Shown here: positions 1-8,355 of the stretch, one piece after another
How the letters are laid out: each line of letters opens with the position of its first letter
How positions within the stretch are numbered: position 1 is the first letter of the stretch
Assembly: GCF_014649375.1 (NCBI RefSeq)
Contig: NZ_BMSX01000006.1
Span: 339,703-403,702, forward strand
Length of the DNA stretch: 64,000 nt
Direction: 5' to 3'
DNA from: Streptomyces aurantiogriseus
GTDB lineage: Bacteria; Actinomycetota; Actinomycetes; Streptomycetales; Streptomycetaceae
Program-made: the position numbers and the translations under genes
The notes under the pieces: model-generated
Told to the model about the DNA's origin: nothing
Databases searched by the model: none
The model's input: only the letters and a program-made list of their open reading frames with translations

Positions 1-80
1 TGCAAGGGGGCTGCGGGCGCCCCCGCGGGACGCCGTAAGGTTGGGTGGTCAGGCGAGGGCACGTCGGAAGGAGGCGCTGG

Positions 81-1118
81 GTGATCGAGCTCGAGGGGGT
101 ACCCGAGCTGATCGACCCGGTCATGGTGGCCGCGTTCGAGGGCTGGAACGATGCCGGCGACGCCGCCTCCACCGCGGTCGCGCATCTGGAGCGGGAGTGG
201 AAGGGCGAGGTGTTCGCGGCGCTGGACGCCGAGGACTACTACGACTTCCAGGTGAACCGCCCCACTGTGTTCATGGACGGCGGCGTACGCAAGATCACCT
301 GGCCGACGACAAGACTGTCGGTGGTGCGGGTCGGCGGCGAGAAGCCGCGCGACCTGGTGCTCGTCCGCGGTATCGAACCGTCCATGCGCTGGCGCTCGTT
401 CTGCAACGAGCTGCTCGGCTTCGCGCACGAGCTGGGCGTGGAGCTGGTGGTCATCCTGGGCGCCCTGCTCGGCGACACCCCGCACACGCGTCCCGTACCG
501 ATCAGCGGGACGACGTCCGACGCGGACCTGGCCCGCCGCATGGACCTGGAGGAGACCAAGTACGAGGGCCCCACGGGCATCGTCGGCGTCCTCCAGGAGG
601 CGTGCACGCACGCGGGCGTGCCGGCGGTCAGCCTCTGGGCGGCCGTACCGCACTACGTGTCGCAGCCGCCCAACCCGAAGGCGACGCTGGCGCTGCTCAA
701 CCGCCTGGAGGACCTGATCGACGTGCGCATTCCGCTGGGCGAGCTGCCCGAGGACGCGCGGGCCTGGCAGGTGGGCGTGGACCAACTGGCCGCGGAGGAC
801 AGCGAGGTCGCCGAGTACGTCCAGACGCTGGAGGAGGCCCGGGACACCGCGGAGCTTCCGGAGGCCTCGGGCGAGGCGATCGCCCGCGAGTTCGAGCGGT
901 ACCTGCGGCGCCGGGACGGCGGCCCGTCCGGCCCGGCCACCGGCCACGCCACCGCGGACGGCGGCGACGGCCCGCCCTTCCTCCGCGAGAACCCCGGGGA
1001 GCGGACCCGACCGCCGAAGCCGCCGAAGCCGCAGACCGGCAGTGCGGAGAGCACGGACAGCACGGACGGCACCGACGACGGGAACACCTCGGACGACGGG
1101 GATTCGTCGGAGGAGTGA
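81..1118 (+). CDS. PAC2 family protein
   Basis: The product (345 aa) has the PAC2 fold of proteasome assembly chaperones. The N-terminal stretch with 'VMVAAFEGWNDAGDAA' and the central 'ILGALLGDTPHTRPV' are typical of the actinobacterial members. In actinobacteria PAC2 genes are widespread but their job is not settled; a link to proteasome assembly is inferred from the family only. The last ~60 residues are a disordered tail rich in Pro, Gly, Asp and Ser. I chose GTG at 81 because GGAAGGAGG lies at 66-74, six bases upstream; an in-frame start at 45 has no ribosome site. The gene converges on the SMP-30-like gene and is followed by a strong hairpin. Confidence 0.88.
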   Translation: MIELEGVPELIDPVMVAAFEGWNDAGDAASTAVAHLEREWKGEVFAALDAEDYYDFQVNRPTVFMDGGVRKITWPTTRLSVVRVGGEKPRDLVLVRGIEPSMRWRSFCNELLGFAHELGVELVVILGALLGDTPHTRPVPISGTTSDADLARRMDLEETKYEGPTGIVGVLQEACTHAGVPAVSLWAAVPHYVSQPPNPKATLALLNRLEDLIDVRIPLGELPEDARAWQVGVDQLAAEDSEVAEYVQTLEEARDTAELPEASGEAIAREFERYLRRRDGGPSGPATGHATADGGDGPPFLRENPGERTRPPKPPKPQTGSAESTDSTDGTDDGNTSDDGDSSEE

Positions 1119-1149
1119 GGGGGCGGTGCGCTCAGGCGCACCGCCCCTC
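1117..1149. terminator. Bidirectional hairpin terminator
   Basis: GAGGGGGCGGTGCGC and its complement GCGCACCGCCCCTC form a ~14-bp GC-rich stem with a 4-6 nt loop, starting at the stop codon of the PAC2 gene. It lies between two convergent genes and probably serves both. Confidence 0.75.
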
Positions 1150-1164
1150 GCTTCAGGCCTCGCC

Positions 1165-2130
1165 TCACACCTTCTTGACGGCCACCACGTCGTACTCGGT
1201 GTCGGGAGCCGGCTGCTCCACGTCGAAGCGCGCGTTCGGCAGGTAGAGGCGGTCGCCCCAGGCCGCGACCGTCGTCGGGATGCGGAAGCGCGGGTCGGTG
1301 ATCCGGGCGATCGCCGTGCCGCGGGTGCCGGCCGCGTCGAGCCGGAACACGTCGATCGCGTTCTGCCACTGCTGGACGGCGTACAGGGTCCTGCCGAGCA
1401 GCAGCAGGCCGTCCCCGTTGGGGAGCCGGGACGTGCCGAGGTCGACCGTGCGGGCCGTTCCGGTGCGCGGGTCGACGCGCATGAGGCTGCCGCCGTTCGC
1501 GAAGGCGTTGACCACGAGCAGGGCACTGCCGTCGGGCGTGCGCTCGATGCCGTTGGCGGTGAAGCCGTCGCCCTGGACCCAGTCGCCGCTCAGCGGCACG
1601 GTCTCCACGCCCTGCGGGGCGCCCTGCCGGCCGAGGACCACCTTGTACAGCTGCGGCTTGAAGGAGTCGGTGAACCAGGCGGCGCCCGGGGTGAGGATCA
1701 CGTCGTTCACGAACGCGCCGCCGGTGGCGTACACCTGCTCGGTCTCGCCCGTGCGGGCGTCGGCGGTGCGGATCTCGCCGCTGTCGCCGCCCGCGAGGAA
1801 GAGCCGGTCGTGCCGGTCGGTCCTCAGGCCGACGGTGGGGTGCCCGGCGCCGAGGCCCCGGACGACGACGGAACCGCGGCCGGTGGCGAGGCTCGCCCGG
1901 TACACGTCACCGTTGGCGAGGGAGCCGAAGTAGGCGGAGGGGCGGGTGCCGATGGCTATGCCCTCGGGCTGGAAGCCGTCGGGCAGCGGGAATCCGGTCG
2001 GCCACGCCGTGCCGCGCGTCTCGGCGGCGTGGGCGGTGGCGCCGGTAGCCCCGATCAGGGCCGCGCCGGACACGGCGGCGGCCGTGGTGAGAAGAGTTCT
2101 GCGGGACAAGGACCGTTCTGTGGGTGCCAC
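1165..2130 (-). CDS. Secreted SMP-30/gluconolactonase-like beta-propeller protein
   Basis: A 321-aa protein with a twin-arginine-type leader (SLSRRTLLTTAAAVSGAAL) followed by an Ala-rich cleavage region (ATAHA-AE), so it is probably exported by Tat. The mature part has the repeated short blades of the SMP-30/gluconolactonase/strictosidine synthase-like family ('GDSGEIRTADARTGE', 'FTANGIERTPDGSALLVV'). Members can be lactonases or plain sugar-binding propellers; the substrate here is unknown. Start: GTG at 2130 with GGAAGGAC five to six bases upstream; a longer frame to 2199 lacks such a site and would bury the signal peptide. Stand-alone gene, convergent with PAC2. Confidence 0.8.
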   Translation of the reverse strand: MAPTERSLSRRTLLTTAAAVSGAALIGATGATAHAAETRGTAWPTGFPLPDGFQPEGIAIGTRPSAYFGSLANGDVYRASLATGRGSVVVRGLGAGHPTVGLRTDRHDRLFLAGGDSGEIRTADARTGETEQVYATGGAFVNDVILTPGAAWFTDSFKPQLYKVVLGRQGAPQGVETVPLSGDWVQGDGFTANGIERTPDGSALLVVNAFANGGSLMRVDPRTGTARTVDLGTSRLPNGDGLLLLGRTLYAVQQWQNAIDVFRLDAAGTRGTAIARITDPRFRIPTTVAAWGDRLYLPNARFDVEQPAPDTEYDVVAVKKV

Positions 2131-2300
2131 TGTGCGTCCTTCCGCAAGGGAGCCGGCCGGGGCCGGCGAAGCGGTCAGCAATCGCTCACACCCCATCACA
2201 TGACAGGCGTCTCCCGCAGCCCTGACGGCGGATCACCGGGCAAGTGAGAAAAGCGCTTCCTCCCCGCGGGAGAAAGCGCCCCTCTCACAGGTCCGACGGA

Positions 2301-3530
2301 CTACAGCGCCACACCCAGCAGCGCGTCCACCGCCCGCGACACCACACCGGGCGCGCCGGTGTCCGTGCCGCCCTGCTCCTGCTGGAGCGCGGCCCAGCGG
2401 TCGACGGCGGCCAGCGCGGCCGGGGCGTCGAGGTCGTTCACGAGGGCCTCGCGGATCTCCTCGACGAGCGCCTCCGCGGGCGGGCCGTCGGGCCGGGAGA
2501 CGGCGGCGCGCCAGCGCCCGAGCCGGTCCACGGCGTCCTGGAGCACCTGGTCGGTCCACTCCCAGTCGGCCCGGTAGTGGTGGGCGAGGAGGGTGAGCCG
2601 GATCGCGGCGGGGTCGACGCCGTCGCGCCGCAGCCGGGAGACGAAGACGAGGTTGCCCTTGGACTTGGACATCTTCTCGCCGTCCAGGGCGACCATGCCG
2701 GCGTGGACGTACGCCTTGGCCATGGGGAACTCGCCGGTGAGGGCCTGGGCGTGGGAGGCGCCCATCTCGTGGTGCGGGAAGGCGAGGTCGGAGCCGCCGC
2801 CCTGGACGTCGAAGCCCATGCCGAGGTGGTCCAGGGCGATGGCGACGCACTCGATGTGCCAGCCGGGCCGGCCGCGTCCGAGCGATCCGCCGTCCCAGCT
2901 CGGCTCGCCGTCGCGGGCCGCCATCCACAGCATCGGGTCGAGGGGGTTCTTCTTGCCGGGCCGCTCGGGGTCGCCACCCCGCTCGGCGGAGAGCAGCCGC
3001 ATCGCGGCGGCGTCCAGGTGGGACACCTTGCCGAAGTGGGGGTCGGACTCGACGGAGAAGTAGATGTCCCCTTCGAGTTCGTAGGCGGCGCCGGCCTCGC
3101 GCAGGCGCTCGACGAGCGGCACGATGCCGGGTATCGCCTCGACGGCGCCTATGTAGTGGCGGGGCGGGAGCATCCGCAGGGCGGTCATGTCCTCGCGGAA
3201 GAGGGCCGTCTCCTTCTCGGCGAGGGCGACCCAGTCGACGCCGTCCCGCTCGGCCCGCTCCAGGAGGGGATCGTCGACGTCGGTGACGTTCTGGACGTAG
3301 TGAACCTGCCGCTTGGTGTCGAGCCACACGCGCTGAACCAGGTCGAACGCGTTGTAGGTCGCCGCGTGCCCCATGTGGGTCGCGTCGTACGGCGTGATGC
3401 CGCAGACGTAGATACGGGCGACGGGACCGGGGTCGAGGGTGACCAGACCGCCGGTCGCGGTGTCGTGGATCCTCAGGTCGCGGCCCTGACCAGGCAGGGC
3501 GGGGACCTCGGAAGCGGGCCAGGCATGCAT
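2301..3530 (-). CDS. mshC: L-cysteine:1D-myo-inositol 2-amino-2-deoxy-alpha-D-glucopyranoside ligase (mycothiol synthesis)
   Basis: This cytoplasmic enzyme makes the ATP-dependent amide bond between cysteine and GlcN-Ins, the third step of mycothiol synthesis. It is a short class I cysteinyl-tRNA synthetase relative (409 aa, the usual MshC length) lacking the tRNA anticodon domain. Visible motifs: Cys43 in 'YVCGITPYDATHMGHA' (zinc ligand and HIGH-type loop), 'WHIECVA' around 225-230, 'FPHHEMG' near 251-257 and KMSKS at 286-290. The neighbouring trio of conserved genes upstream on the same strand is the usual actinobacterial context. Here 278 bp with a MITE-like repeat separate mshC from that trio, so it may need its own promoter. 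Confidence 0.95.
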   Translation of the reverse strand: MHAWPASEVPALPGQGRDLRIHDTATGGLVTLDPGPVARIYVCGITPYDATHMGHAATYNAFDLVQRVWLDTKRQVHYVQNVTDVDDPLLERAERDGVDWVALAEKETALFREDMTALRMLPPRHYIGAVEAIPGIVPLVERLREAGAAYELEGDIYFSVESDPHFGKVSHLDAAAMRLLSAERGGDPERPGKKNPLDPMLWMAARDGEPSWDGGSLGRGRPGWHIECVAIALDHLGMGFDVQGGGSDLAFPHHEMGASHAQALTGEFPMAKAYVHAGMVALDGEKMSKSKGNLVFVSRLRRDGVDPAAIRLTLLAHHYRADWEWTDQVLQDAVDRLGRWRAAVSRPDGPPAEALVEEIREALVNDLDAPAALAAVDRWAALQQEQGGTDTGAPGVVSRAVDALLGVAL

Positions 3531-3652
3531 GTCATGAGCCTAACCGGACGGAAGTTCCGTATACGAACCGGAGCTGGCCAAGTGGCCGGGAAGGCGCTCT
3601 TGCACCATTCCGGTCCGCGTGCTGCGAAGGCTCCGGCGGGTCTCCGTCGGCC

Positions 3653-3810
3653 AGGGCCTGTCCGGCGGATCAGGTCGCGGGAGAGTGACGGTGCCTCGCG
3701 AGCCGGGGTGTGCGGGGGCGCGGGGAGTCCCCCAGCGCGAGGTTGTGCGAGCCGAGAGCGGGAGGGCGTGCCGGGCCCCGCGTCTGCGGCGGGATCCGCC
3801 GGACAGGCCT
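3653..3810. mobile_element. MITE-like dispersed repeat, copy 1
   Basis: A ~158-bp non-coding element with terminal inverted repeats: AGGGCCTGTCCGGCGGATCA at 3653-3672 and GGATCCGCCGGACAGGCCT at 3792-3810. Its right-hand ~40 bases match copy 2 (around 7238-7280) almost completely. No transposase frame is inside. Its right end overlaps the TAG stop of the SCO1664-like gene (3809-3811). The element separates that gene from mshC. Confidence 0.7.
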
Positions 3811-4642
3811 AGACGGGCGGCCAGGGGATCGCCGGCCACTCGCCGCTGGGTTCCGGATGCCGGCCGGAGTCCAGCAGCGCGTCGACACGCGCGCGCGTGG
3901 CGTCGAGTTCGGCGGAGGTGACGAGGGCGGTCAGGGTGGCGGCCAGCTCGCCGCCCGGCTCCAGGGTGCCCTTGAGGCCCTTGAGGACCTCGACGGCCTC
4001 TCCGGTGAGGGGCTCCCCCGCCCAGCCCCACAGGAGGGTGCGCAGCTTGTTGTCGACGTTGAAGGTGACGCCGTGGTCGATGCCGTACAGCTGTCCGGCG
4101 ACGGTCGTCAGGAGGTGGCCGCCCTTGCGGTCGGCGTTGTTGATGACCGCGTCGAGGACGGCGAGCCGCCGCAGCCGCTCGTCGTCGGCGTGCACGAGGA
4201 GAGCCGTCTGTCCCTCGCCGACCTCGGCGAAGCCGATCGCCTTCCAGCCGGGCTCGGGCTCCTCCCCGTCGACGAGGGCGAGCAGCCCGTCCTCCGGGGA
4301 CGCCTCGATCCACAGCTGGCACATGCCCTCGCCGTACGGCCCGTCCCGCAGCACGGTGGGCGGTACGAGCCCCCAGCCGGTCGCCTCGGAGACGGCGTAC
4401 GCGGCGACCTCGCGCTGGGCGAGGGTGCCGTCGGGGAAGTCCCACAGGGGTCTCTCCCCGGCGACGGGCTTGTAGACGCAGGTGGCCTCGCGGCCCTCGT
4501 GGGCGACGGTGCAGTACAGGGCCGCGTTGGAGGCGTCACGAATGCGCCCGCGCACGGTCAGCTCGCCCCGCGCGAGCAGTTCGGCGGAGGCCGGGTCGGC
4601 GGTCGTCACGCCCCGCGGCGGTATCCGTTCTGGCGCGGACAT
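3809..4642 (-). CDS. SCO1664 family protein (PI3/4-kinase-like fold)
   Basis: A 277-aa member of an actinobacterial family with remote similarity to phosphatidylinositol 3-/4-kinases. Kinase-like marks: 'ATCVYKPVAGERPLWDFP' (a possible ATP-binding lysine in the first strand), 'LDAVINNADRKGGHLL' (catalytic-loop-like N-NADRK) and 'YGIDHGVTFNVD' (D-h-G metal loop). The family is found next to DUF3090 and the histidine phosphatase in many actinobacteria, often with mshC; substrate unknown. Start: ATG 4642 with GGAAGGA at 4649-4655; it overlaps the end of DUF3090 by 37 nt, implying translational coupling. The stop codon TAG is the junction with the MITE-like element. Confidence 0.85.
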   Translation of the reverse strand: MSAPERIPPRGVTTADPASAELLARGELTVRGRIRDASNAALYCTVAHEGREATCVYKPVAGERPLWDFPDGTLAQREVAAYAVSEATGWGLVPPTVLRDGPYGEGMCQLWIEASPEDGLLALVDGEEPEPGWKAIGFAEVGEGQTALLVHADDERLRRLAVLDAVINNADRKGGHLLTTVAGQLYGIDHGVTFNVDNKLRTLLWGWAGEPLTGEAVEVLKGLKGTLEPGGELAATLTALVTSAELDATRARVDALLDSGRHPEPSGEWPAIPWPPV

Positions 4643-5196
4643 ACGTGTCCTTCCGGGTCGAGCGGCAGACTGCACAGCGGGCAGGGCGGCCGGCCGGCGT
4701 TGACGACGTCGAGGGCTCTCTTGGCGAAGGCTCTCGCCTGGGCGCCGGTGAGCCGGACCCGCAGCATCGGGGGCCCGTTCTCCTCGTCCTGGAGCAGCCG
4801 CTCCTCGGCCTCGGCGAGGTCCTCCTCGGAGTCGGCGTCGAGCTCGACGAGGGCCTGTGCCTCGACGATCATGCGCTGCTCCTCGCCGTCCCAGGCGAGG
4901 GCCATGGTGCCGACCCGGAACTCCTCCTCGATCGGGGTCTCGAGGGGGGCGGTGTCGGCGATCTCGCTGGGTGCCATGGCCGGCACGGCGGCGTTTCCGC
5001 CGCTACGGCGTACGACCTCGTCCAGCAGCTCGTCCATGCGCTCGGCGAGCGCGGCGACCTGGGTCTTCTCCAGGGCCACACTGGTCACTCGGGAGCCGGC
5101 GGTGGCCTGGAGGAAGAAGGTACGGCGCCCGGGCAGTCCGACCGTACCGGCCACGAAGCGGTCCGGGGGGTCGTAGAGGAACACCTGACGGGACAC
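4606..5196 (-). CDS. DUF3090 family protein
   Basis: A 196-aa conserved actinobacterial protein. It starts 'MSRQVFLYDPPDRFVAGTVG' and ends with a probable zinc knuckle: 'PCPLCSLPLDPEGHVCPRQNG' has C-x2-C...H-x-C spacing. No enzymatic function is known. It is the middle gene of a minus-strand trio (phosphatase, DUF3090, SCO1664-like) and its 3' end overlaps the next gene. Function inferred only as part of this co-occurring set. Confidence 0.88.
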   Translation of the reverse strand: MSRQVFLYDPPDRFVAGTVGLPGRRTFFLQATAGSRVTSVALEKTQVAALAERMDELLDEVVRRSGGNAAVPAMAPSEIADTAPLETPIEEEFRVGTMALAWDGEEQRMIVEAQALVELDADSEEDLAEAEERLLQDEENGPPMLRVRLTGAQARAFAKRALDVVNAGRPPCPLCSLPLDPEGHVCPRQNGYRRGA

Positions 5197-5283
5197 GTCC
5201 TGTCTCCCTGGGAATCGTGGGTACGTGAACGTCCATGCGTGAACGCGCGTATGTGGACCGCTTCACCCTACTGCGGCCGACGA

Positions 5284-5970
5284 TCACGGTGCGCCCGCAC
5301 CGCCCCCGACCGTCGCGTCCTGCTCCGGGGGCTCCTCGCGGGGCACGAGGGAGGCGAAGTCACCGGTGTCCCCGAGGCGCACCAGAAAGGGCCGCAGGCG
5401 GGTGTAACGGATCGCGGTGATGGAACACGGTTCGACGGAGATCCGCTGGAAGAGGTCGAGATGGAGCCCGAGTGCGTCCGCCACGAGCGACTTGATGATG
5501 TCGCCGTGCGAGCACATGAGGTAGACGGCGTCGGCGCCGTGGTCGCGCTCCACGCGCGCGTTCCACTCGCGCACCGCCTCGGCGGCGCGGGTCTGCATGG
5601 CCCGCATGGACTCGCCCCCGGGGAAGGCGGCTGCGGAGGGGTGCGCCTGGACGACCTCCATCAGCGGCTCGTCCTTCAGCTCGGCGAGCTTGCGTCCGGA
5701 CCAGTCGCCGTAGTGGCACTCCCCGATCCGCTCGTCGGTGTGCACGGGCAGCCCGGGGCGGGCGTCGAGGAGCGGCCGGATCGTCTCCTGGCAGCGCTCC
5801 AGGGGGCTTACGACGACCTCGGCGATCGGCAGTCCCTCGAGCCGCCCGGGCAGCGCGGCGGCCTGCTCGGCTCCGCGCTCGTCGAGGGCGACGCCGGGCG
5901 TCCAGCCGGCGAGCACTCCGGAGGTGTTGGCGGTGGAACGTCCGTGGCGGACGAGGATCAGCGTGGGCAT
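5284..5970 (-). CDS. Histidine phosphatase / phosphomutase family protein (MSMEG_4193 type)
   Basis: A 228-aa branch-1 histidine phosphatase. The phosphohistidine motif 'LVRHGRSTANTSG' is at residues 5-17 and a second catalytic His lies in 'YLMCSHGDIIKSLV'. It is first in the trio with DUF3090 and the SCO1664-like gene, which together co-occur across actinobacteria; the substrate is unknown. There is no ribosome site; TACCCT (complement of 5978-5983) lies seven bases before the ATG, the layout of a leaderless Streptomyces transcript. Divergent from the CorA-type gene. Confidence 0.88.
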   Translation of the reverse strand: MPTLILVRHGRSTANTSGVLAGWTPGVALDERGAEQAAALPGRLEGLPIAEVVVSPLERCQETIRPLLDARPGLPVHTDERIGECHYGDWSGRKLAELKDEPLMEVVQAHPSAAAFPGGESMRAMQTRAAEAVREWNARVERDHGADAVYLMCSHGDIIKSLVADALGLHLDLFQRISVEPCSITAIRYTRLRPFLVRLGDTGDFASLVPREEPPEQDATVGGGAGAP

Positions 5971-6032
5971 GCCGCCCAGGGTAGGGGTACGCCCGGAAGC
6001 ACAGGTGAACAGCGGAAGGGAGAATGCGCTCC

Positions 6033-7028
6033 GTGATAGTCGACTGCGCCATCTACCGGGACGGGCACCGCACGGAAGGCCCGCAGGACTTCTCCGACGC
6101 GCTGGCGGAGGCGCGGGCCGCGGGCGGCTTCGTCTGGATCGGGCTGCACGAACCCACCGAGAAGGAGTTCGACCACGTCACCCAGGAGTTCGCGCTGCAC
6201 CCGCTGGCGGTCGAGGACGCCCTGAAGGCCCACCAGCGGCCGAAGCTGGAGGTCTACGACGACTCGCTGTTCCTGGTGCTGAAGCCGGTGGTGTACGAGC
6301 CGAAGAGCGACACCGTCTCCTCCGGGGAGGTCATGGTCTTCCTCGGCAACTCCTTCGTGGTGACCGTCCGGCACGGGGAGGGCTCACCGCTGGCGGCGGT
6401 TCGGCGCCGCCTCGAGGACGAGCCGGAGATGCTCGCGAAGGGACCCACCTCCGTCGTCTACGCGATCGCCGACGCGACCGTCGACCACTACCTGGACGTG
6501 GCGACCGAGCTGCAGACCGACCTGGAGGAGCTGGAGGCGGAGGTGTTCTCGCCGGACGGCGGCGGCTCGCGGCACATCGCGTCCCGGATCTACACCTTCA
6601 AGCGGCAGGTCCTGGAGTTCCGCCGGTCGACCGGCCCGCTGGCGCCCCCGCTGTCCCGGCTCGCCGGCACCGGCGCGTTCGGCTCGCCGCTGCCCTTCGT
6701 GAACGACAAGGCACGGCCCTTCTTCCGGGACGTCAGCGACCATCTCGCGCGCGTGAACGAGTCCGTGGAAGGCCTGGACCGGCTGGTGTCGGACATCCTG
6801 TCGGCGCATCTGGCGCAGATGAGCGTCCGGCAGAACGACGACATGCGGAAGATCTCCGCGTGGGCGGCCATGGCCGCGGTCCCCACGATGATCGCGGGGG
6901 TCTACGGCATGAACTTCGACCACATGCCGGAGCTGCGCTGGACGTGGTCGTATCCGGCCGTGATCGCGCTCATGGCCGCCCTGGAGGTGTCGCTGTACCG
7001 GCTGTTCAAGCGGCGGGGGTGGCTCTAG
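6033..7028 (+). CDS. CorA-type magnesium/cobalt transporter
   Basis: A ~331-aa inner-membrane divalent-cation channel of the CorA/MIT superfamily. It has a large cytoplasmic N-terminal domain ('VDCAIYRDG' to ~265), the long stalk helix, then two C-terminal membrane helices with the signature YGMNF just after the first. The C-terminal end is basic (FKRRGWL), as usual. Start is uncertain: ATG at 6024 lies only one base after GGAAGGGAG (6014-6022), while GTG at 6033 is ten bases away, so I prefer 6033. The TAG stop overlaps the left end of a MITE-like element. Confidence 0.87.
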   Translation: MIVDCAIYRDGHRTEGPQDFSDALAEARAAGGFVWIGLHEPTEKEFDHVTQEFALHPLAVEDALKAHQRPKLEVYDDSLFLVLKPVVYEPKSDTVSSGEVMVFLGNSFVVTVRHGEGSPLAAVRRRLEDEPEMLAKGPTSVVYAIADATVDHYLDVATELQTDLEELEAEVFSPDGGGSRHIASRIYTFKRQVLEFRRSTGPLAPPLSRLAGTGAFGSPLPFVNDKARPFFRDVSDHLARVNESVEGLDRLVSDILSAHLAQMSVRQNDDMRKISAWAAMAAVPTMIAGVYGMNFDHMPELRWTWSYPAVIALMAALEVSLYRLFKRRGWL

Positions 7029-7285
7029 GGCCTGTCCGGCGGGTCAGGTCGCAGGAAACCGGCGATGACTCATCAGCACAGGTGAGCGGGGCTTGGTGCG
7101 TCCAGCTGCAAGGCGGAGGAGGGCGTCGACGCGATGGGGGTCCCCCTGCGCGAGCGAAGCCGAGCGTGGGGGAGTCGGCAACCGACGACAACGCCGGTGG
7201 GGGCACCTCCCGCTCGAGCGAAGCCGAGAGTGGGGGAGGGCGTGCCAAGCCCCGCGTCTGCGGCATGATCCGCCGGACAGGCCCT
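7027..7285. mobile_element. MITE-like dispersed repeat, copy 2
   Basis: A 259-bp element with 20-bp terminal inverted repeats that differ at one base: AGGGCCTGTCCGGCGGGTCA (7027-7046) and TGATCCGCCGGACAGGCCCT (7266-7285). It begins inside the stop codon of the corA-like gene. Inside lie two copies of a second, palindrome-rich ~40-bp repeat (7136-7174 and 7199-7238), so it looks like a nested insertion. No transposase frame. Confidence 0.72.
7199..7238. repeat. 40-bp dispersed repeat (GCTCGAGCGAAGCCGAGAG core)
   Basis: This 40-mer begins GGGGGCACCTCCCGC and ends GAGAGTGGGGGAG. A reverse-complement copy with about 37 of 40 identical bases lies at 54241-54280, inside an acyl-CoA dehydrogenase gene. 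A more diverged copy is at 7136-7174. Confidence 0.75.
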
Positions 7286-7312
7286 GGGGCCCGTCTTCCC
7301 CAAGGCCCTGGG

Positions 7313-8101
7313 TCAGGCGAAACCGGGGGCGGTGGTGGTCGGTCCGCCCAGGGCGTCGCGGCGTTCGGGCATCTTCAGGGAGACCATCCGCCGCCAGCCC
7401 GCGCACCGCTCCCACGCGTACACGGCGTGGATGCCGGCCACGAGGACGGCCGCCTTGGGGCGGGACCAGCCGAGGATGCGGCCCATGTGGGACATGACAG
7501 CGAGGCTGACGTCGCGGTAGATGCGGATCTCGGCGAGTGCGGTCTCGCGCAGCGTCCGCCGGATGGCCCGGCCGTGCCCCGCGCGCGCGAAGCGCAGCAA
7601 CTCCTCGTGGCAGTAGGCGAGATGGTTGTCCTCGTCGTGGGAGATCATCTTCACGGCGCGGCCGAGGTCGGGATGGTCGGCGAAGTGCTTGCGGAGCAGT
7701 TCCATCTGCTCGGAGGCGCGCTGCTCGGTGACCCGGCTGTGGGCGAGGTACGTGACGACGTCCTGCACGGTCAGCGGCTGGTCGGCCTTGAGCTTGTCGT
7801 GGGCGAGTCCGATGCCGCCCTGTTCCAGGAGCATGGTGTAGTCGGTCTCGGGAGGGACGGGGACGGGTTCGAGGCCGCGCTTCTTCATCAGGGCGTTGAA
7901 GATCCGCCCGTGCTTGTCCTCGTCGGCGCCGTGCCGGGTGATCTTGGGGGCGAGGGCGCGCTCGCTCTGCGGGACGAGCGCCGCGATCCGGGCGTTCTCC
8001 CAGCCGCCCTGGGACTCGCCGCTGGCGGCGATGGAGCAGAACAGCCGGAACGACTCGTCGTTGTCGAGGATCTCCTGGAACAGGCTCTTGGCCGAAAGCA
8101 T
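7313..8101 (-). CDS. Ferritin-like domain protein
   Basis: A 262-aa mostly helical cytoplasmic protein. Two ExxH elements, EDKH in 'HGADEDKHGRIF' and EDNH in 'SHDEDNHLAYCHEE', with additional Glu residues, fit the four-helix di-metal centre of the ferritin-like superfamily. I do not recognise a characterised member, so the reaction (oxygenase, iron binding or none) is open. ATG at 8101 is preceded by GAGAGGTG about eight bases upstream. Single gene; the 150 bp upstream is relatively AT-rich and holds a hairpin belonging to the next gene. Confidence 0.75.
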   Translation of the reverse strand: MLSAKSLFQEILDNDESFRLFCSIAASGESQGGWENARIAALVPQSERALAPKITRHGADEDKHGRIFNALMKKRGLEPVPVPPETDYTMLLEQGGIGLAHDKLKADQPLTVQDVVTYLAHSRVTEQRASEQMELLRKHFADHPDLGRAVKMISHDEDNHLAYCHEELLRFARAGHGRAIRRTLRETALAEIRIYRDVSLAVMSHMGRILGWSRPKAAVLVAGIHAVYAWERCAGWRRMVSLKMPERRDALGGPTTTAPGFA

Positions 8102-8274
8102 CGTGAGGCACCTCTCTGCATCCCGAGGGATTCCGCGGGATTCCGCAAAGAACGAGTCAAATGCGGGGCCATGTGTGCTGCAACAGCTATGTCGGACAAC
8201 TCCGCCAAAAGGATGAGCACCCCCGTCGCGTCGGAGGCGTAACCGCGCGGGTCCCGGCGCGTTGTTCTCCGTGA

Positions 8275-8315
8275 CGGCCGTGGCGGGGAAGACCCCCGAG
8301 CCCCCACCACGGCCG
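8275..8315. terminator. Hairpin terminator downstream of the LLM oxidoreductase gene
   Basis: CGGCCGTGG at 8275-8283 pairs with CCACGGCCG at 8307-8315, extended by GGGG/CCCC after one mismatch. It lies 40 bases after the minus-strand stop at 8356. Confidence 0.65.
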
Positions 8316-8355
8316 CTGAAATCCCTCTCCCCTCAGCTGCGTCGGCGACCGTCCG

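Noticed and set aside
2198..2211. Shared CACATGACAGG motif at 2198 and 32210 as a regulatory site
   Set aside because: Only two occurrences, in opposite orientation relative to their genes; too weak to call.
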